A DNA stretch of 64,000 bases from Pycnococcus provasolii (Eukaryota > Chlorophyta > Pseudoscourfieldiophyceae > Pseudoscourfieldiales), in the NCBI GenBank assembly GCA_049487715.1, contig CP150565.1:186001-250000 (forward strand), given 5' to 3'. The notes below the pieces were generated by a model, which saw only the letters and a list, made by a program, of their open reading frames with translations, did no database searches and was not told the DNA's origin. Numbering within the stretch: the stretch's first letter is position 1; each line of letters opens with the position of its first letter. Below are positions 38,104-48,705 of the stretch, one piece after another. A program made the position numbers and the translations under genes.

Positions 38104-39162
38104 GAGCTTCCACGTCAAGCACGGTCCTCGAAAGTGCACGGGAGTGGTACTTTCTCGTGCTGCAAGGTCAGAAGAGTTGTGAGGTTCAGCCGGCTGCTTC
38201 GTGCGTGTCAGTCGTGTTCGCTTGGTCGCCGCCCGCCTCGCTGCTGTCGTGTTCCAAACCTCTTTTTCTGCCCACGCAAGCTTCGGCTGCGACGGCTGCA
38301 CGACGTTCTGAGAACCTCCCGCGGCAGCAGTGATGCCATCGAGAACGGGTCTTCTCCGCCTGCTCGTTGCTTTTTGCTGCTGCTTTGCGTCCGCCACCCC
38401 TGTCGTCGCCACCACCACGGCACCAGCAGGTTGATTTCCACCACCACTGCCCGAGCGCGGAGAGTTGTTCCCCTAATGTTCCCAGGCGGTGGTGACGCCT
38501 GCTGCATCATTTGCGTCTCCGCGAGTTTGCGTAACCGGCGTCCCTGAATCCCCATAAATCCAAGAAAGACACACAAGAATGAGAGACCAAGAAAGAGAAA
38601 GGTACCTAAAATAAAATGTAAAAAAGTGAAAGCACAAGAGAGAGCTAATAATGTGATGAAATAAAGTGAAGTGTGTGGCAGGTGCTAATGAAGCAGGTCA
38701 CCTAGGGGACGATGGGCGCGCGCAAAGCAAAAGCAAAAGTCCCGTCCAGTCCCGTCCAGTCCACCCACAGGGCACAGGGGCTCCACAGGGCCCAGGGGGG
38801 GAGGGGAATTCCGGAGGGCGGATTGAGACTTCCCGAGAAGACAATAAAGCAGAGGGCAGAGAGCAGCGCGGGAAAAGAACGGAAGATTAGGGTTAGGGTT
38901 AGGGTTAGGGGTAGGCTTCGGATCCTAACCTTAGTCTACTTCCTAAGGTTAACTTAAACTTTACTTTTTCTACAAATTATGACGTTGTTGGACTGACTGA
39001 CTGACCAACGTGGTGCTTAATGGTGCTTCGCGTGCGGCCAGCCTTTGCCACCCTCACCCTCGCCGACGCGATTCTGCTTCACCGAACGAAGCAGGATGCG
39101 CAGGCGAAGCGTCGTGTCCGCGAGAACGTCGTCTTCCGAGTCGATATTCAACAGGTCGTCCA
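38104..39162. other. intergenic, with possible 5' coding part and telomere-type repeat
   Basis: 38104-38465 is open in the kinase frame and may be translated if an upstream start or exon exists. Beyond it are AG-rich sequence (38560-38690), purine-rich repeats and a (TTAGGG)4 array at 38886-38915. No other gene is seen. Confidence 0.5.
38886..38915. repeat. interstitial telomere-type (TTAGGG)n
   Basis: Four TTAGGG-type units, the last one degenerate (TTAGGGG), on the plus strand. Opposite orientation to the arrays at 25605 and 28899. Confidence 0.88.
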
Positions 39163-41055
39163 TCAAAGTGGTCGGGCGGCGGCGAGAGGAGGAGGAACGT
39201 GTTCTTGTGAGCTCGTCGACGCTCCCGCAATCGGCACGCTTCCCGTAGAATGGCGAGACATGTTAATGTTCGGAAGGGTACTGCCGCCATCACTGCCTTG
39301 CGGAGACTGGCGAGCGTCGAAAGACGGACGGTACTCGGGCGAAGATGTCGTGGGACCGTCATCAGGGAGATCGTCAAGCAGGGTCACGATCTGCCTCATG
39401 CTAGGTCGCGCCTCGGGATCGAGCTGCACGCACGTCTCTCCCACAGCCACAAGCATCTCGCCGGCGGATGAGATGATGTATGGACGCACGCGCCGTGGCG
39501 CTCGGCCAGGCGCTGATGTCGGAGACGACGAAAGGTTCCCAGTCGACATGAGACGGCTGTCATCCTCATTCGCAAAGCGGCTGCTGTTTCGCACGCCGCC
39601 GGCGTGGGACGGCGATGCCGGCAGGATATCATCTACCGTTGGTAATAAATGCCCCGAGCTGTTTTGGCGAGCGCCGTAGCTCGGGTTGCGGCGGAACCTT
39701 GCCGTGGGACTACCTGGCGGACTCGGTGAAGCAGTCATCACCGCGTCGTTCACGGGCGACCGAGGACTCGAGCGTGATATGCCCACCACCGCGGCTTGCA
39801 CGAGGCTGTTCGCACTCACGCTGCGACTGCCACCATCAAGACTGCCACCATCGACGCTGCGCCGCTGCGCGGCCGACGGCGAGATGGGCGGAGTGCGCTG
39901 CACGTCGTCTCTTCGGCGCTGGGCCTGCTCATTGATCGCCGACGCATCCAGTCGTGCACGCTGGTCGAGGCAAAATGCAATCGTTGCACCAAAGCTGTAC
40001 ACGTCCGCCGATGGTGCGTACACCATCGAGCGTCGAACTGCGTGCGCCGTCTCGGGCGCACGGTACTTTCGATCGCCGACACGGCGTCTCACCCAATCGT
40101 CGTTGTCCGTTTGTAAGTTGCAGGCGAGGCCAAAGTCGATCACCTTGACGGACCACCCGCTAGAATCGGTTAGGCTCGGCGCGCACAGCACGTTGCGAGC
40201 TTTCACGTCGCGATGCATCACACCGTGGCTGTGCATGTATGCCAGCCCCTCCGCGAGCATACAGAATACCAGCGAAAGTGGCGCGCGTGCCACCACCGTG
40301 TCGTCGCGCAACGTCGTCGGCACGTACTCCATAATAACGTGAAGATCTTGCTTCTCTTGGTCACGGTAATGCGCGCATATCTGCACAATTCTCGGGTGGG
40401 GGCTCAGGTAGAGAAGGTGGTCACGTTCCCTTCTCAGGCTGTTCACGCCGCTTTCACCCTTGTCAGTAGAGGCGACCTTGATGGCGATGTCCCTTCCAAG
40501 TACGCGCCAGTGATAGACCGCGCCGTACTGACCGTGTCCACATAGTCTCCACTGCGCGCGAAATGGCTCGACGTGAGGCAAGATCAGCGTCGAGTCGCTT
40601 GGGTCCTCGACAAGCACCTCGAAAGGAATCGTCCCGTTCGAGTTGTCGTCAGCACGATTGTCGGCACCTGCCGCCGCCGCCGCCGCCGCAACCGCTGCTG
40701 TAGGCGGTGTCGGCAGCGCGTGCGCGCCTTCAGGATGTGCCTGTGGCTGTGGCTGTGGTCTGAAATGATTTCTGTACGAAGGTACCGGGCTTCCGCCGCA
40801 CAACGCACCCATCAGTCCTCCGCTCGTAAAGCTCGACTCGCTCATGCGCGAGCCCGAGCCCTGCATCGGCACGGGGCTCCCTGCGCGCGCCGGCGACATG
40901 TGTTCGTCGGCGTTGGCGTCGTTGGCGTCGTCCCCGGAGTTGTTGTTGTTCATTGCCAGGGCGTTGTTGTGCGCGGAGGATATTAAAACGCGTTCCCTCA
41001 TATTCCCGCCCGGTGACGCGTGCAGGGGCGCGAGGCTCCTGAGGCCCGGCGACAT
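39163..41055 (-). CDS. protein kinase with long disordered flanks
   Basis: 630 residues from the ATG at 41055. Residues 1-160 are disordered, with Asn/Asp and poly-Ala stretches. The kinase domain (about 165-390) has CGHGQYGAVYHW as Gly-rich loop, DIAIKVA with the ATP Lys, VMHRDVKARNVLCA as catalytic loop, KVIDFGLACNL as Mg loop and YRAPETAHAV as activation-segment end, then SADVYSFGATIAFCL. After it, ~150 disordered Ser/Arg/Pro-rich residues precede a short stretch (ETCVQLDPEARPSMRQIVTL) that is the normal end of the kinase fold. The insert therefore splits the C-lobe. Same strand and general type as the upstream-encoded kinase at 36769-38103; distant paralogues at most. Confidence 0.88.
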   Translation of the reverse strand: MSPGLRSLAPLHASPGGNMRERVLISSAHNNALAMNNNNSGDDANDANADEHMSPARAGSPVPMQGSGSRMSESSFTSGGLMGALCGGSPVPSYRNHFRPQPQPQAHPEGAHALPTPPTAAVAAAAAAAGADNRADDNSNGTIPFEVLVEDPSDSTLILPHVEPFRAQWRLCGHGQYGAVYHWRVLGRDIAIKVASTDKGESGVNSLRRERDHLLYLSPHPRIVQICAHYRDQEKQDLHVIMEYVPTTLRDDTVVARAPLSLVFCMLAEGLAYMHSHGVMHRDVKARNVLCAPSLTDSSGWSVKVIDFGLACNLQTDNDDWVRRRVGDRKYRAPETAHAVRRSMVYAPSADVYSFGATIAFCLDQRARLDASAINEQAQRRRDDVQRTPPISPSAAQRRSVDGGSLDGGSRSVSANSLVQAAVVGISRSSPRSPVNDAVMTASPSPPGSPTARFRRNPSYGARQNSSGHLLPTVDDILPASPSHAGGVRNSSRFANEDDSRLMSTGNLSSSPTSAPGRAPRRVRPYIISSAGEMLVAVGETCVQLDPEARPSMRQIVTLLDDLPDDGPTTSSPEYRPSFDARQSPQGSDGGSTLPNINMSRHSTGSVPIAGASTSSQEHVPPPLAAARPL

Positions 41056-42264
41056 GGCTCCTCACGTGATGTGAAGCAGCGGCCGCGTTGCGTTCCCTCC
41101 CCTCGAGGCTCCTCCAGGGACCCTCCGGGATGACGGGACGGAAGGCGAGGCCCGCGGGGTCGGGAAGGGCGTTACCTTTACGGGAAGAAGGGGGCGTGAA
41201 ACCCCGAGAACACTACTCTCTCCATCAACTATCAAAGGCCCTATCCTAAACCCCAATCCGGGAACCAACCCTCCCTCCCCCTTCCTGCCCCCCCCCCCCC
41301 CCTCGCCTTCCGAACATAGGTGCGTTTACATACCTTAAGTATGTGTGTGCACTTTCCATCCTCTCCATGGACTCTCTCCCCCTCCTTCACATTCTCCACA
41401 ACAGGCCTTAAGTGCCATGGAACACCAGGCTGGCGGCCATGGATCATCCACGGGGATAATGGCATGCATGTTTGAACTGCACAGGTCTCGTCCTTCCTAC
41501 CTTAAGGTACTCCGATGTTTCTTGCAGCTAATATTCGCGTACTGTATTATACTGTGCATGCATGCTGTGTGCTGTGTGTGTGTTTCTTTTGCATCGGCCG
41601 GGCCTTGCATCGGGCCTTGCATCGTGGTGTTTCTTTTCGCATTATTCCTGGCAATTTTTTTTTCCTGTCATGTGCTTTTTTGGTTGGAAGGCATTTCTTT
41701 TTTGTCTCGTCTCGCTCGGTCTCGCTCGTCTCCTGATTTCATTTCGCCTCCAGGCCTGGAAATTCGCCTCTTAAGGGAAGGCCCAAGCGTGAACATGGGC
41801 CCAAGGTTGCATTCCCAACGGTAACCTCGCTCAGACAGGCAGAACGACCCGACTGGTTTGGGCAAGCGCGTGGCATTTGCGCGCAGCAGCGTCGACCTGA
41901 ACTCCCGACCATGCGGGCGACTTTTGCTCCAGGCGACGAACCACCCCTTCCAGGACACCTTTTCCGTCCAAACGAACGAAACGAGCACACCCCAAAGGGT
42001 CGGCCATTTGTCGTTCGCACGCCTCAAAACGCGCTTGCACTCGCCTCTAAGCTTGCAAACTCACTGACAGCTGTGGCGTGCGCTCGCGCGTGTCACGCAT
42101 TAGCAGCACCGCGCCAACGCGTTCACAGCAACAAAACGCCGTCTCGTGCATTAGCAGCCTTAAGGCGCATACGCTGTGCTCCGTGGGCACAACCTCGTCC
42201 CTCAGGCGGAAAATACGCTTGGTGTAAGCCGTGTGCGTGACAGTTCTTCTTGAGAGAGGTGAAC
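41056..42264. other. divergent promoter region
   Basis: 1.2 kb between kinase and AT-hook gene starts. Contains a C15 run (41289-41303), CCTTAAG-type palindromes (41333, 41500) and a GCATCGGGCCTTGCATCG repeat (41595-41627). No gene is seen. Confidence 0.45.
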
Positions 42265-44037
42265 ATGCAGTCTTCGAACCCCTTTGCCGCGTTTGACGGC
42301 TCGTCGTTCGACCCAGTGCCTCCACCACCTCCCCCGCCGTCCGCGGCTGCAAACGCCGCGGCATCAGCTATACAGTTTCACGGACACTACTTCGGCGACG
42401 CTGCGGCAGCCGGCGCACCCGCGGCACAGATGGCTGCGACTATGGCCGCCCTACAGCACTACCAGCACCAGCAGTATGCCGCGACGACCGCACCACCTCC
42501 ACCGCCACCTCCCCCACAAGACGGTGGCGCCTACGCTGCCATGGGTGTTGCTCGTACGGACCTAGGTCGACAAGGGCTGGTGAGCAACCTCGTCGTACAG
42601 CAGGGAAAACGCGTGTTGCCGGGAGGAAGAGACGCACAACGCAGGCGCGGTGGCCGCGGCGCGAAAGACATGACTTCGCATCACCCACTGCAAATTCACG
42701 GGGTTCATGGAGTACCTACACACCTTCCGCCAACCTTGGTCGCGGCACCTCCGCTCGCCTTGGACCTGCCGGGATTGCAGAGCCCCGCTATCGTCATGGA
42801 CCCGAACAGGGCAAAGACCGCCGCCGCCCTGCCGAAACGTCACGCCAAGCTGCAGGAGCAACACGTAGCGCTCAAAGCCAAACTCTCTAAGACACGCGAG
42901 GTGAACGAGTCGCTGCGTCGTGATGGCTTGAATCTGCGCGACACGGTCGAGCTTCTGCTCGGCGCGCTGCGTGAGCAGTATGACAACGTGAAGTCGAAGC
43001 GCGGTAGGCGGCGAAAGGGAGACGCCTTGAAAGGTCTAGACCATGCTTCAATTGACGGCAATATGCTTCTCGATGACTTTCAAAATGGTGGTGACGCCGC
43101 CGCGGCCGCCGCGGCTGCCGCCGCCGCGGCCGCGACAGATGCGCCAGGTGATCAGGATAACGTCGATGGAGCTGCGGGAGCGGACGGCGCGGCTGACGCG
43201 GGCGGTGGTGCAGCATCGGCCGCCAGCAAGGCGCGCGTGCGGAGCGTCAAGGCACTCCACCATGAGGCTGAACGTCAGGTGAACATCCTACGGAAGGCTC
43301 ACGCGAGCCACGTCGTGAATCTGAAGAGAAAGTCGGATGTCGCAGTCACGAACCACGAGGAGAACAAGAGGATCAAACGCGACAATGCCCGCTTGGAGCG
43401 TCGCGTGAAGAGCCTGATCGAGGGGAGGCGCGAGTTCCGCAAGAAGATCAAGGAGAGGGTCAAGCCCAGCGCGACAACCACAGTGATTGTTCAAGAGGAC
43501 TTCACGGCGCCCAATCCACCGGTTGGCTCCTGGTACGTGCTGCGCTCAGTGCATGCAACGGACGCAGGAAAGACGTTCGTCGCATCGGCGATGAACGTGA
43601 ACCCGGCACTTCCTCCCCCACCCCCACCGCCGCCGCCGCCACCGAGGCGAGGGCCGGGTCGGCCTCCGAAGAGCTTCGCGCCGCCACCACCACCACCTCT
43701 GCCGTCGGCATCTTCGAGTGCTTTCATGTACAACACTGCACCTCCGGGTGCCAGCGCGGTGATCCTGCGCACATTTACGAGCTTCGAAGCAGCTGCTAAG
43801 TTTGCTAATGTGAAAACAACACCTCCACCACCACCAGAGCATCTTTTATTCCTGAAGCCGCATTCCGATGGGTGGAGGCGATCACGCCGCGCGCCCGAGA
43901 GTTCTTCGGAAGTGCCGCCTCCAACGCAGCCTGCTCAGGAGGAGCTAGGTGCCGAGGATGGTGGTGGCGACGGTCTACAGGCATCGGACTTCGACACGGT
44001 CCCGGCAGCGGCTGAGGCTGGTCCCGTCGAGCCTTAA
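42265..44037 (+). CDS. AT-hook, coiled-coil, proline-rich protein, probably nuclear
   Basis: 590 residues from the ATG at 42265. The N-terminal 200 residues are Pro/Ala/Gln-rich. Residues about 192-240 form a basic coiled coil (KRHAKLQEQHVALKAKLSKT, later EQYDNVKSKRGRRRKGD), followed by an alanine run and an acidic Gly/Ala stretch. A second basic coiled coil spans about 335-405 (RKAHASHVVNLKRKSDV, KRIKRDNARLERRVKSLIEG). RRGPGRPPK near residue 460 is a core AT-hook and lies inside poly-Pro. The final part holds FTSFEAAAKFANVKT, which may be a small fold. The layout suggests a chromatin or transcription factor, but no bZIP consensus fits. I do not recognise the family. Confidence 0.7.
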   Translation: MQSSNPFAAFDGSSFDPVPPPPPPPSAAANAAASAIQFHGHYFGDAAAAGAPAAQMAATMAALQHYQHQQYAATTAPPPPPPPPQDGGAYAAMGVARTDLGRQGLVSNLVVQQGKRVLPGGRDAQRRRGGRGAKDMTSHHPLQIHGVHGVPTHLPPTLVAAPPLALDLPGLQSPAIVMDPNRAKTAAALPKRHAKLQEQHVALKAKLSKTREVNESLRRDGLNLRDTVELLLGALREQYDNVKSKRGRRRKGDALKGLDHASIDGNMLLDDFQNGGDAAAAAAAAAAAAATDAPGDQDNVDGAAGADGAADAGGGAASAASKARVRSVKALHHEAERQVNILRKAHASHVVNLKRKSDVAVTNHEENKRIKRDNARLERRVKSLIEGRREFRKKIKERVKPSATTTVIVQEDFTAPNPPVGSWYVLRSVHATDAGKTFVASAMNVNPALPPPPPPPPPPPRRGPGRPPKSFAPPPPPPLPSASSSAFMYNTAPPGASAVILRTFTSFEAAAKFANVKTTPPPPPEHLLFLKPHSDGWRRSRRAPESSSEVPPPTQPAQEELGAEDGGGDGLQASDFDTVPAAAEAGPVEP

Positions 44038-45663
44038 TTGTTGGGTAATTAGTTGGGTAAATCACAACGGGCAATGTATGGGGTATGTAACCATCCATCT
44101 CTTTTTTCTCTGCGAGTAGGCCAAGATCGCGCGCGCGTGCCGCATCCGGTGTGAGGCCGCCCGCGTCCCGGGTCTATCGTGCTCGGGACGTGTCTCCGTT
44201 TCCCTCGGCTTGATTCTAAAGGTTTATGGCACATGCACTACTGTACAGTATGGATAAAAAATCTAACTTACATAGTACTACTGTACAGTACAGTACAGTC
44301 CTCTATGTACTGTACTGTGCCATAGATAGATATTCGCATAAGCTTAGTAAGGCCCTACACACCACCGTTCCCCCAAACCCCTTTTTTTCGGCGGCGAGTG
44401 TTTTCCTCCAGGTATGATCGGTGGTAGGAAGTTGAGCAACCTGTTACCGTGGTCGTAGACTCGTAGTGCTATCGTAGGCTAGTCTCTGTATTCGGCATTC
44501 CCGAGTCCCGACAGCCCCGCAGGCGCAGATTGGCAGTTTGTGTGAGGAGTGGCAGCCCTCCCTCCCTCCCTGCGCAGGCCATGACATGAATGCCTCGCTA
44601 CCTCGCTGCGAAACCGAAGAACTGGGACCCTCGAGGCCCGCTTATCGTCGAATGCGGATGGGAAGTGATCAGATGACAGATGACAGTTGCAGCCTGCCGT
44701 GATGGCGTGATTCCGTTATGTACACTGGGGGTGAACTAACCTTTAAAGGTAGCTTGTGAGGCCTGTGGTGTCGACGCGGGGTAGCCTTCCCCTCAATCAG
44801 GTGGTTCCTCTCCTCTCTCTCTCGCTGGCTGGCTGGGTGCCCGAGAACTCAACCCGAGAGCTCTCCGGATGGCCAAGCCTCGTCTTCGGATGACGGAAGC
44901 ACGCGAACCGGCACACAGCAGACTACCGGGTAGGACAACAGTGACAACAGTGTGACAACAGGCAGCCCCTAGGGGATATCTTTTCTGCCCGGTCGCAACT
45001 CGCAAAGCCGTTTTTAAGAGGCGAAAACCGTCGGCCTTTTAAGTTGTTTCTGCGGCCTCTTTTTTAATAACGCGCTCTCCTATAGGTAAACTGTACCGTG
45101 TGTCGTTACGAGCACGTGTGGCCGTCGTGTGGCCGTCACCGTGTGTGCTTTTGGTAGTCGTATTCGACGAGTGCCCTTTGGTGAGCCGACCTCGGTGGTG
45201 GTGTGCCTCTTCCCTTTATCCGGCTTAATACTCTCCGGCTTATTTTACTTTAGGAATACTGGACTTGATCAGCGCAACTGAGGAAGGGGCAGGATTTGAT
45301 TTCCTGGCCAGCGCGCATCGACATTGCGAACATTCCAACACCGGGAATTTCCATTATTTGCAAAAGAGGCGCGCGAAGAGCTCTTGGTGTGACAAGCAGG
45401 AGGGAGTCCTGAAGCGCACGGCGGCGTTCACTTAACGATCTGGACAACCGTCGAATGAAACTTCTGCCTTTTTGGAGCTCCCACGAAAAGTCTGAAGATA
45501 CTGCAGGCGATAAGAGCGCTTCTTTGACGTACAAAACGACTGTCAAGCAAGTTGTGCCAATGAATTCCGTTGCTGCCGAGAAGGACGGGCTGCGGACTCG
45601 AATGGAGCACAACAGGACACCGCGATAGAGGAAGGCCAGACGGTCATCGACTTGGGACAAGCC
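44038..45663. other. 1.6-kb intergenic region with GTAC-rich palindromes
   Basis: 44230-44325 is packed with TACTGTACAGTA-type palindromes and could form hairpins. 45000-45260 contains T/G-rich sequence. A short plus-strand frame starting MNSVAAEKDGLRTRMEHNRT at 45560 stops at 45629 and could be an upstream open reading frame of the phosphodiesterase. No gene is otherwise seen. Confidence 0.45.
44236..44322. repeat. cluster of TACTGTACAGTA palindromes
   Basis: Six or more overlapping ACTGTAC / GTACAGT units in about 90 bp. The same 7-mer (TACTGTA or its complement) recurs singly in most other intergenic regions of the window. Confidence 0.7.
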
Positions 45664-48591
45664 ATGACACAAGGCTCGTCAGAGGGAGACGCGGAGAGCT
45701 TAGGCAGCCCGCACGGTTCGCCAACGAAATCTGGGCCGAGGCAGCGTGGCAGGTCAAAGGCAGAGAAGCGAAGGTCGTCCATCATGGTGCCTGAGCAGGT
45801 CCGCGTACAGAAGATGAAGCGACAGACCATCATGGGCGTCACCTCAGACCGCGACGAAGAGATTGAGGGCACTTGGCAAGGGTGGATCACGACTTTCTTA
45901 GACCACAACGCCACGCAAGCTGTTCTGCTTCTGGCGCTGCTGTTTGCCCTTTTTGCCGCCGACTCGTTCGCCGCGGGCCACGCGAGCGATAGCGCACAGG
46001 ATGCCCTGGAGTACACTCTCGTGGTTGTTCTCTTCATTTTCCTCCTTGAGTTCGTCTTGAACTGCCTCAGCAGACCTGACTACATCATGTCATTCTTCTT
46101 CTTTATGGACATCCTGGGAACGTTGTCGATCGTCGCCGACATTCCTATGATCATGGCTTTCTTCGGCTTTGACTTCGAACAGGGAACCGTCATGCGAGCA
46201 TCGCGTGCAGCGCGTGTGGGCAGCCGTGCCGGCCGCATGACGAAGCTTGTGCGCCTGCTTCGGGTTGTGCGCGTCGTGCGGCTCTACAAGCTCATGCAAA
46301 ATCAGAGAAAGAAGAACGACTCCGACGAGAATAAGCAGAGCGAGTACGCGGCATCTGCCATCTCGGAAAGACTCTCGGAGTCAATCTCAAAGCAGGTGGC
46401 GGCACTGTCCATGCTTTGCATCATGGCCGCCCCACTGCTCGCGTACGAGAATATGAACAATGTGCTCCTGATGTATTTTCCCACGCTGTCGGCTTACGAG
46501 GGTCAAACGTACATGCCCACGCTCGCAACATCGGTGGACGACATGGTATCTTACACCGACTCGGTGTACGAGCGACCGATTGCAGCCTTTGTCGACCTCA
46601 CCGTTTCGCAGAGCGTGGTATCCGCTTGTCCCCCGAACAGTCTGACGGGACGCGGCGAGGTGTCCAAGGCGATTGTTCGCATGGCTGACTATGCCACGGA
46701 TACCCCGTCGATTGCGGTGAACGCCACAGACTGCAAGGACGAGGGAGGTTCGGCAGGTGGCGAGTGCGTACTTCGCTGCTTTTACTCATTTGCAGGCAAC
46801 GACAAATTTCCCGAGCGCACGAAAGATCGCTTGACGATGGGTCCTATCTGCCGCTCGCGCACCTCTGTAATCGGGGCCACGAAGCCCTCAGTCGTTGAGC
46901 TTGGCGAAAAGGAAGCGAAGAAGTCGACGGAGGACGTATACTGCACCTACCTTCAGATGGACGTTTCGGCAAAAAATGAAGAGTCGTCGCTCTACAACAT
47001 CGGGCTCATCCTTTTTGCCATCATCGTGCTCCTGACGTTCTCAACACTTCTTAACAGCACGTGCACGCGCATGGTTCTAGAGCCACTGGAGCGAATGTTC
47101 AACCTCCTGCAGAAGAACGCGAAGGAGCTCTTCGATGCGCTGGACGCGAACAACGAAACCAACGAAGATGACGATGACGACGACATCAATGATCTGACGA
47201 CAATGGAAAGCATTCTAGAGAAGATGACAAGACTGATCAAGCACGTCTCCGCCGGCGCACAGGGCCAACACCTCGTAGACGAGATCATGGACAGCAACGT
47301 CATCGACATGGACACAAAGAGCTACCTTCAGTCCGCAACTGGGGGCGCAGCACGGCGCTCGGATGTCGGCGAACATCTCAGAACAACAAAGCTTGGAACT
47401 GACACCGGCGCCCCGCGCCCGGGATCCGCTAATGCGACGGTGTTCAAGGCTCGCATCAACGACGCGATTATCGAAACGTGGGATTTCGACATATTCGACG
47501 TTGCCACGACAGAAGAGTTGTACGCGTACATCGCACGCATGTTTTCCAACATGCATTTGCTCGACTCAGAGCTCATCCCTCGCTCAGAGCTGCACAGATT
47601 CCTGGAAGGCGTGGCCGAGCTCATGGGACATAATCGCGCGGATCCTCCGCCACCGGCGTACCACAACTTCCTGCACGTCTGCGACGTCACGCACTCCGTC
47701 TATCGCATGATCTCACTTGTTGATCCCATTTTAACTTTCACGACGATCGAGCGACTTGGACTAATGGTCGCTGCGCTTGGGCACGACCTTGGCCATCCCG
47801 GAATCAACAATGCGTTCCTGGTAAACACGCGCGACTCGCTTGCCACTGTTTACAACGACATTTCAGTTCTTGAGAATAGCCACGTGAGCAAGATGTATGA
47901 GATGATGGCGCTTGATGAGTCGAGGAACATTTTCAAAAATCTGCCAGATAACAAGACGTGGTTCGACGTGCGCAAGCTCATAATTGACATGATCCTGCAC
48001 ACAGATATGTCTGGCCACTTCTCCATGGTGTCCAAGCTGGAGGTCTTCCTTGAAATACACGGTGACACCCCCGCGGACCTCTCTGGCGTTGCTGACTCAC
48101 TGTTCCTTAAGCCAGAAGATCGATTGATGATGCTTGGTTTAATCCTGCACGCCGCAGATGTGTCGAATCCGATGATGTCATGGGAGTACTGCAACAAGTG
48201 GACGGAGCGCGTCACTAAAGAGTTCTTCGATCAGGGCGACCGCGAGCGTGCTGCCGGTCTGCCAATATCGCCAGGATTTGACCGAGAAGCTGTGTGCATC
48301 CCACAAAGTCAGGTGAACTTTTACGAATTTGTGATTGCGCCGCTTGTCTGCGTGCTTGTGCGAATCTTCCCGACACTCAAACCTCTTGGCGTTAGATTTG
48401 GCGCAAACAGGGACAAGTGGCAAGAGCAATACTTCTTGGAGGTGGACAAAATGGCGGACAAGAGTCCGCAGGAGAAGGTGGAACTGCGGGAGACCATGCT
48501 TTCTCGCCAAAAGACGTTCTGGGAGAAGTACAGTAAATATTTCAAAGAAGACACAGCTGAATCGACCGGGGCGAAGAGCAAGTGGCGTTGA
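45664..48591 (+). CDS. voltage-sensor / extracellular sensor / cyclic-nucleotide phosphodiesterase fusion
   Basis: 975 residues from the ATG at 45664. Residues about 75-225 form a four-helix voltage-sensor-like unit ending in an S4 helix with Arg/Lys every third or fourth residue (SRAGRMTKLVRLLRVVRVVR). No pore segment follows. Residues about 240-440 lie between two further membrane spans and look like an extracytoplasmic Cache-type sensor with Cys pairs. The second span (LILFAIIVLLTFSTLL) leads into a HAMP-like linker (LEPLERMFNLLQ). Residues about 600-960 are a class I phosphodiesterase: YHNFLHVCDVTH, then ALGHDLGHPGINNAFLVNT, MILHTDMSGHF, and LHAADVSNP supply the metal-binding His/Asp set. 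The protein should hydrolyse cAMP or cGMP at the membrane under voltage and/or ligand control. A flagellar location is plausible but unproven. Confidence 0.85.
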   Translation: MTQGSSEGDAESLGSPHGSPTKSGPRQRGRSKAEKRRSSIMVPEQVRVQKMKRQTIMGVTSDRDEEIEGTWQGWITTFLDHNATQAVLLLALLFALFAADSFAAGHASDSAQDALEYTLVVVLFIFLLEFVLNCLSRPDYIMSFFFFMDILGTLSIVADIPMIMAFFGFDFEQGTVMRASRAARVGSRAGRMTKLVRLLRVVRVVRLYKLMQNQRKKNDSDENKQSEYAASAISERLSESISKQVAALSMLCIMAAPLLAYENMNNVLLMYFPTLSAYEGQTYMPTLATSVDDMVSYTDSVYERPIAAFVDLTVSQSVVSACPPNSLTGRGEVSKAIVRMADYATDTPSIAVNATDCKDEGGSAGGECVLRCFYSFAGNDKFPERTKDRLTMGPICRSRTSVIGATKPSVVELGEKEAKKSTEDVYCTYLQMDVSAKNEESSLYNIGLILFAIIVLLTFSTLLNSTCTRMVLEPLERMFNLLQKNAKELFDALDANNETNEDDDDDDINDLTTMESILEKMTRLIKHVSAGAQGQHLVDEIMDSNVIDMDTKSYLQSATGGAARRSDVGEHLRTTKLGTDTGAPRPGSANATVFKARINDAIIETWDFDIFDVATTEELYAYIARMFSNMHLLDSELIPRSELHRFLEGVAELMGHNRADPPPPAYHNFLHVCDVTHSVYRMISLVDPILTFTTIERLGLMVAALGHDLGHPGINNAFLVNTRDSLATVYNDISVLENSHVSKMYEMMALDESRNIFKNLPDNKTWFDVRKLIIDMILHTDMSGHFSMVSKLEVFLEIHGDTPADLSGVADSLFLKPEDRLMMLGLILHAADVSNPMMSWEYCNKWTERVTKEFFDQGDRERAAGLPISPGFDREAVCIPQSQVNFYEFVIAPLVCVLVRIFPTLKPLGVRFGANRDKWQEQYFLEVDKMADKSPQEKVELRETMLSRQKTFWEKYSKYFKEDTAESTGAKSKWR

Positions 48592-48705
48592 GCGCTAACA
48601 AAGATGTCTTAAAAAAGCCTGTATGAATTAGCTTGGAAGTTTCGATTTGTGTCATGAGTTTTTTTTTAACATGAGATAAAAACTATTCTTTTTTTGTCTC
48701 TTCCC

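Noticed and set aside
38104-38465. Extending the kinase start upstream through non-ATG codons
   Set aside because: The frame is open but has no ATG, and the kinase domain is complete from the ATG at 38103. The extension is noted only as a possibility.
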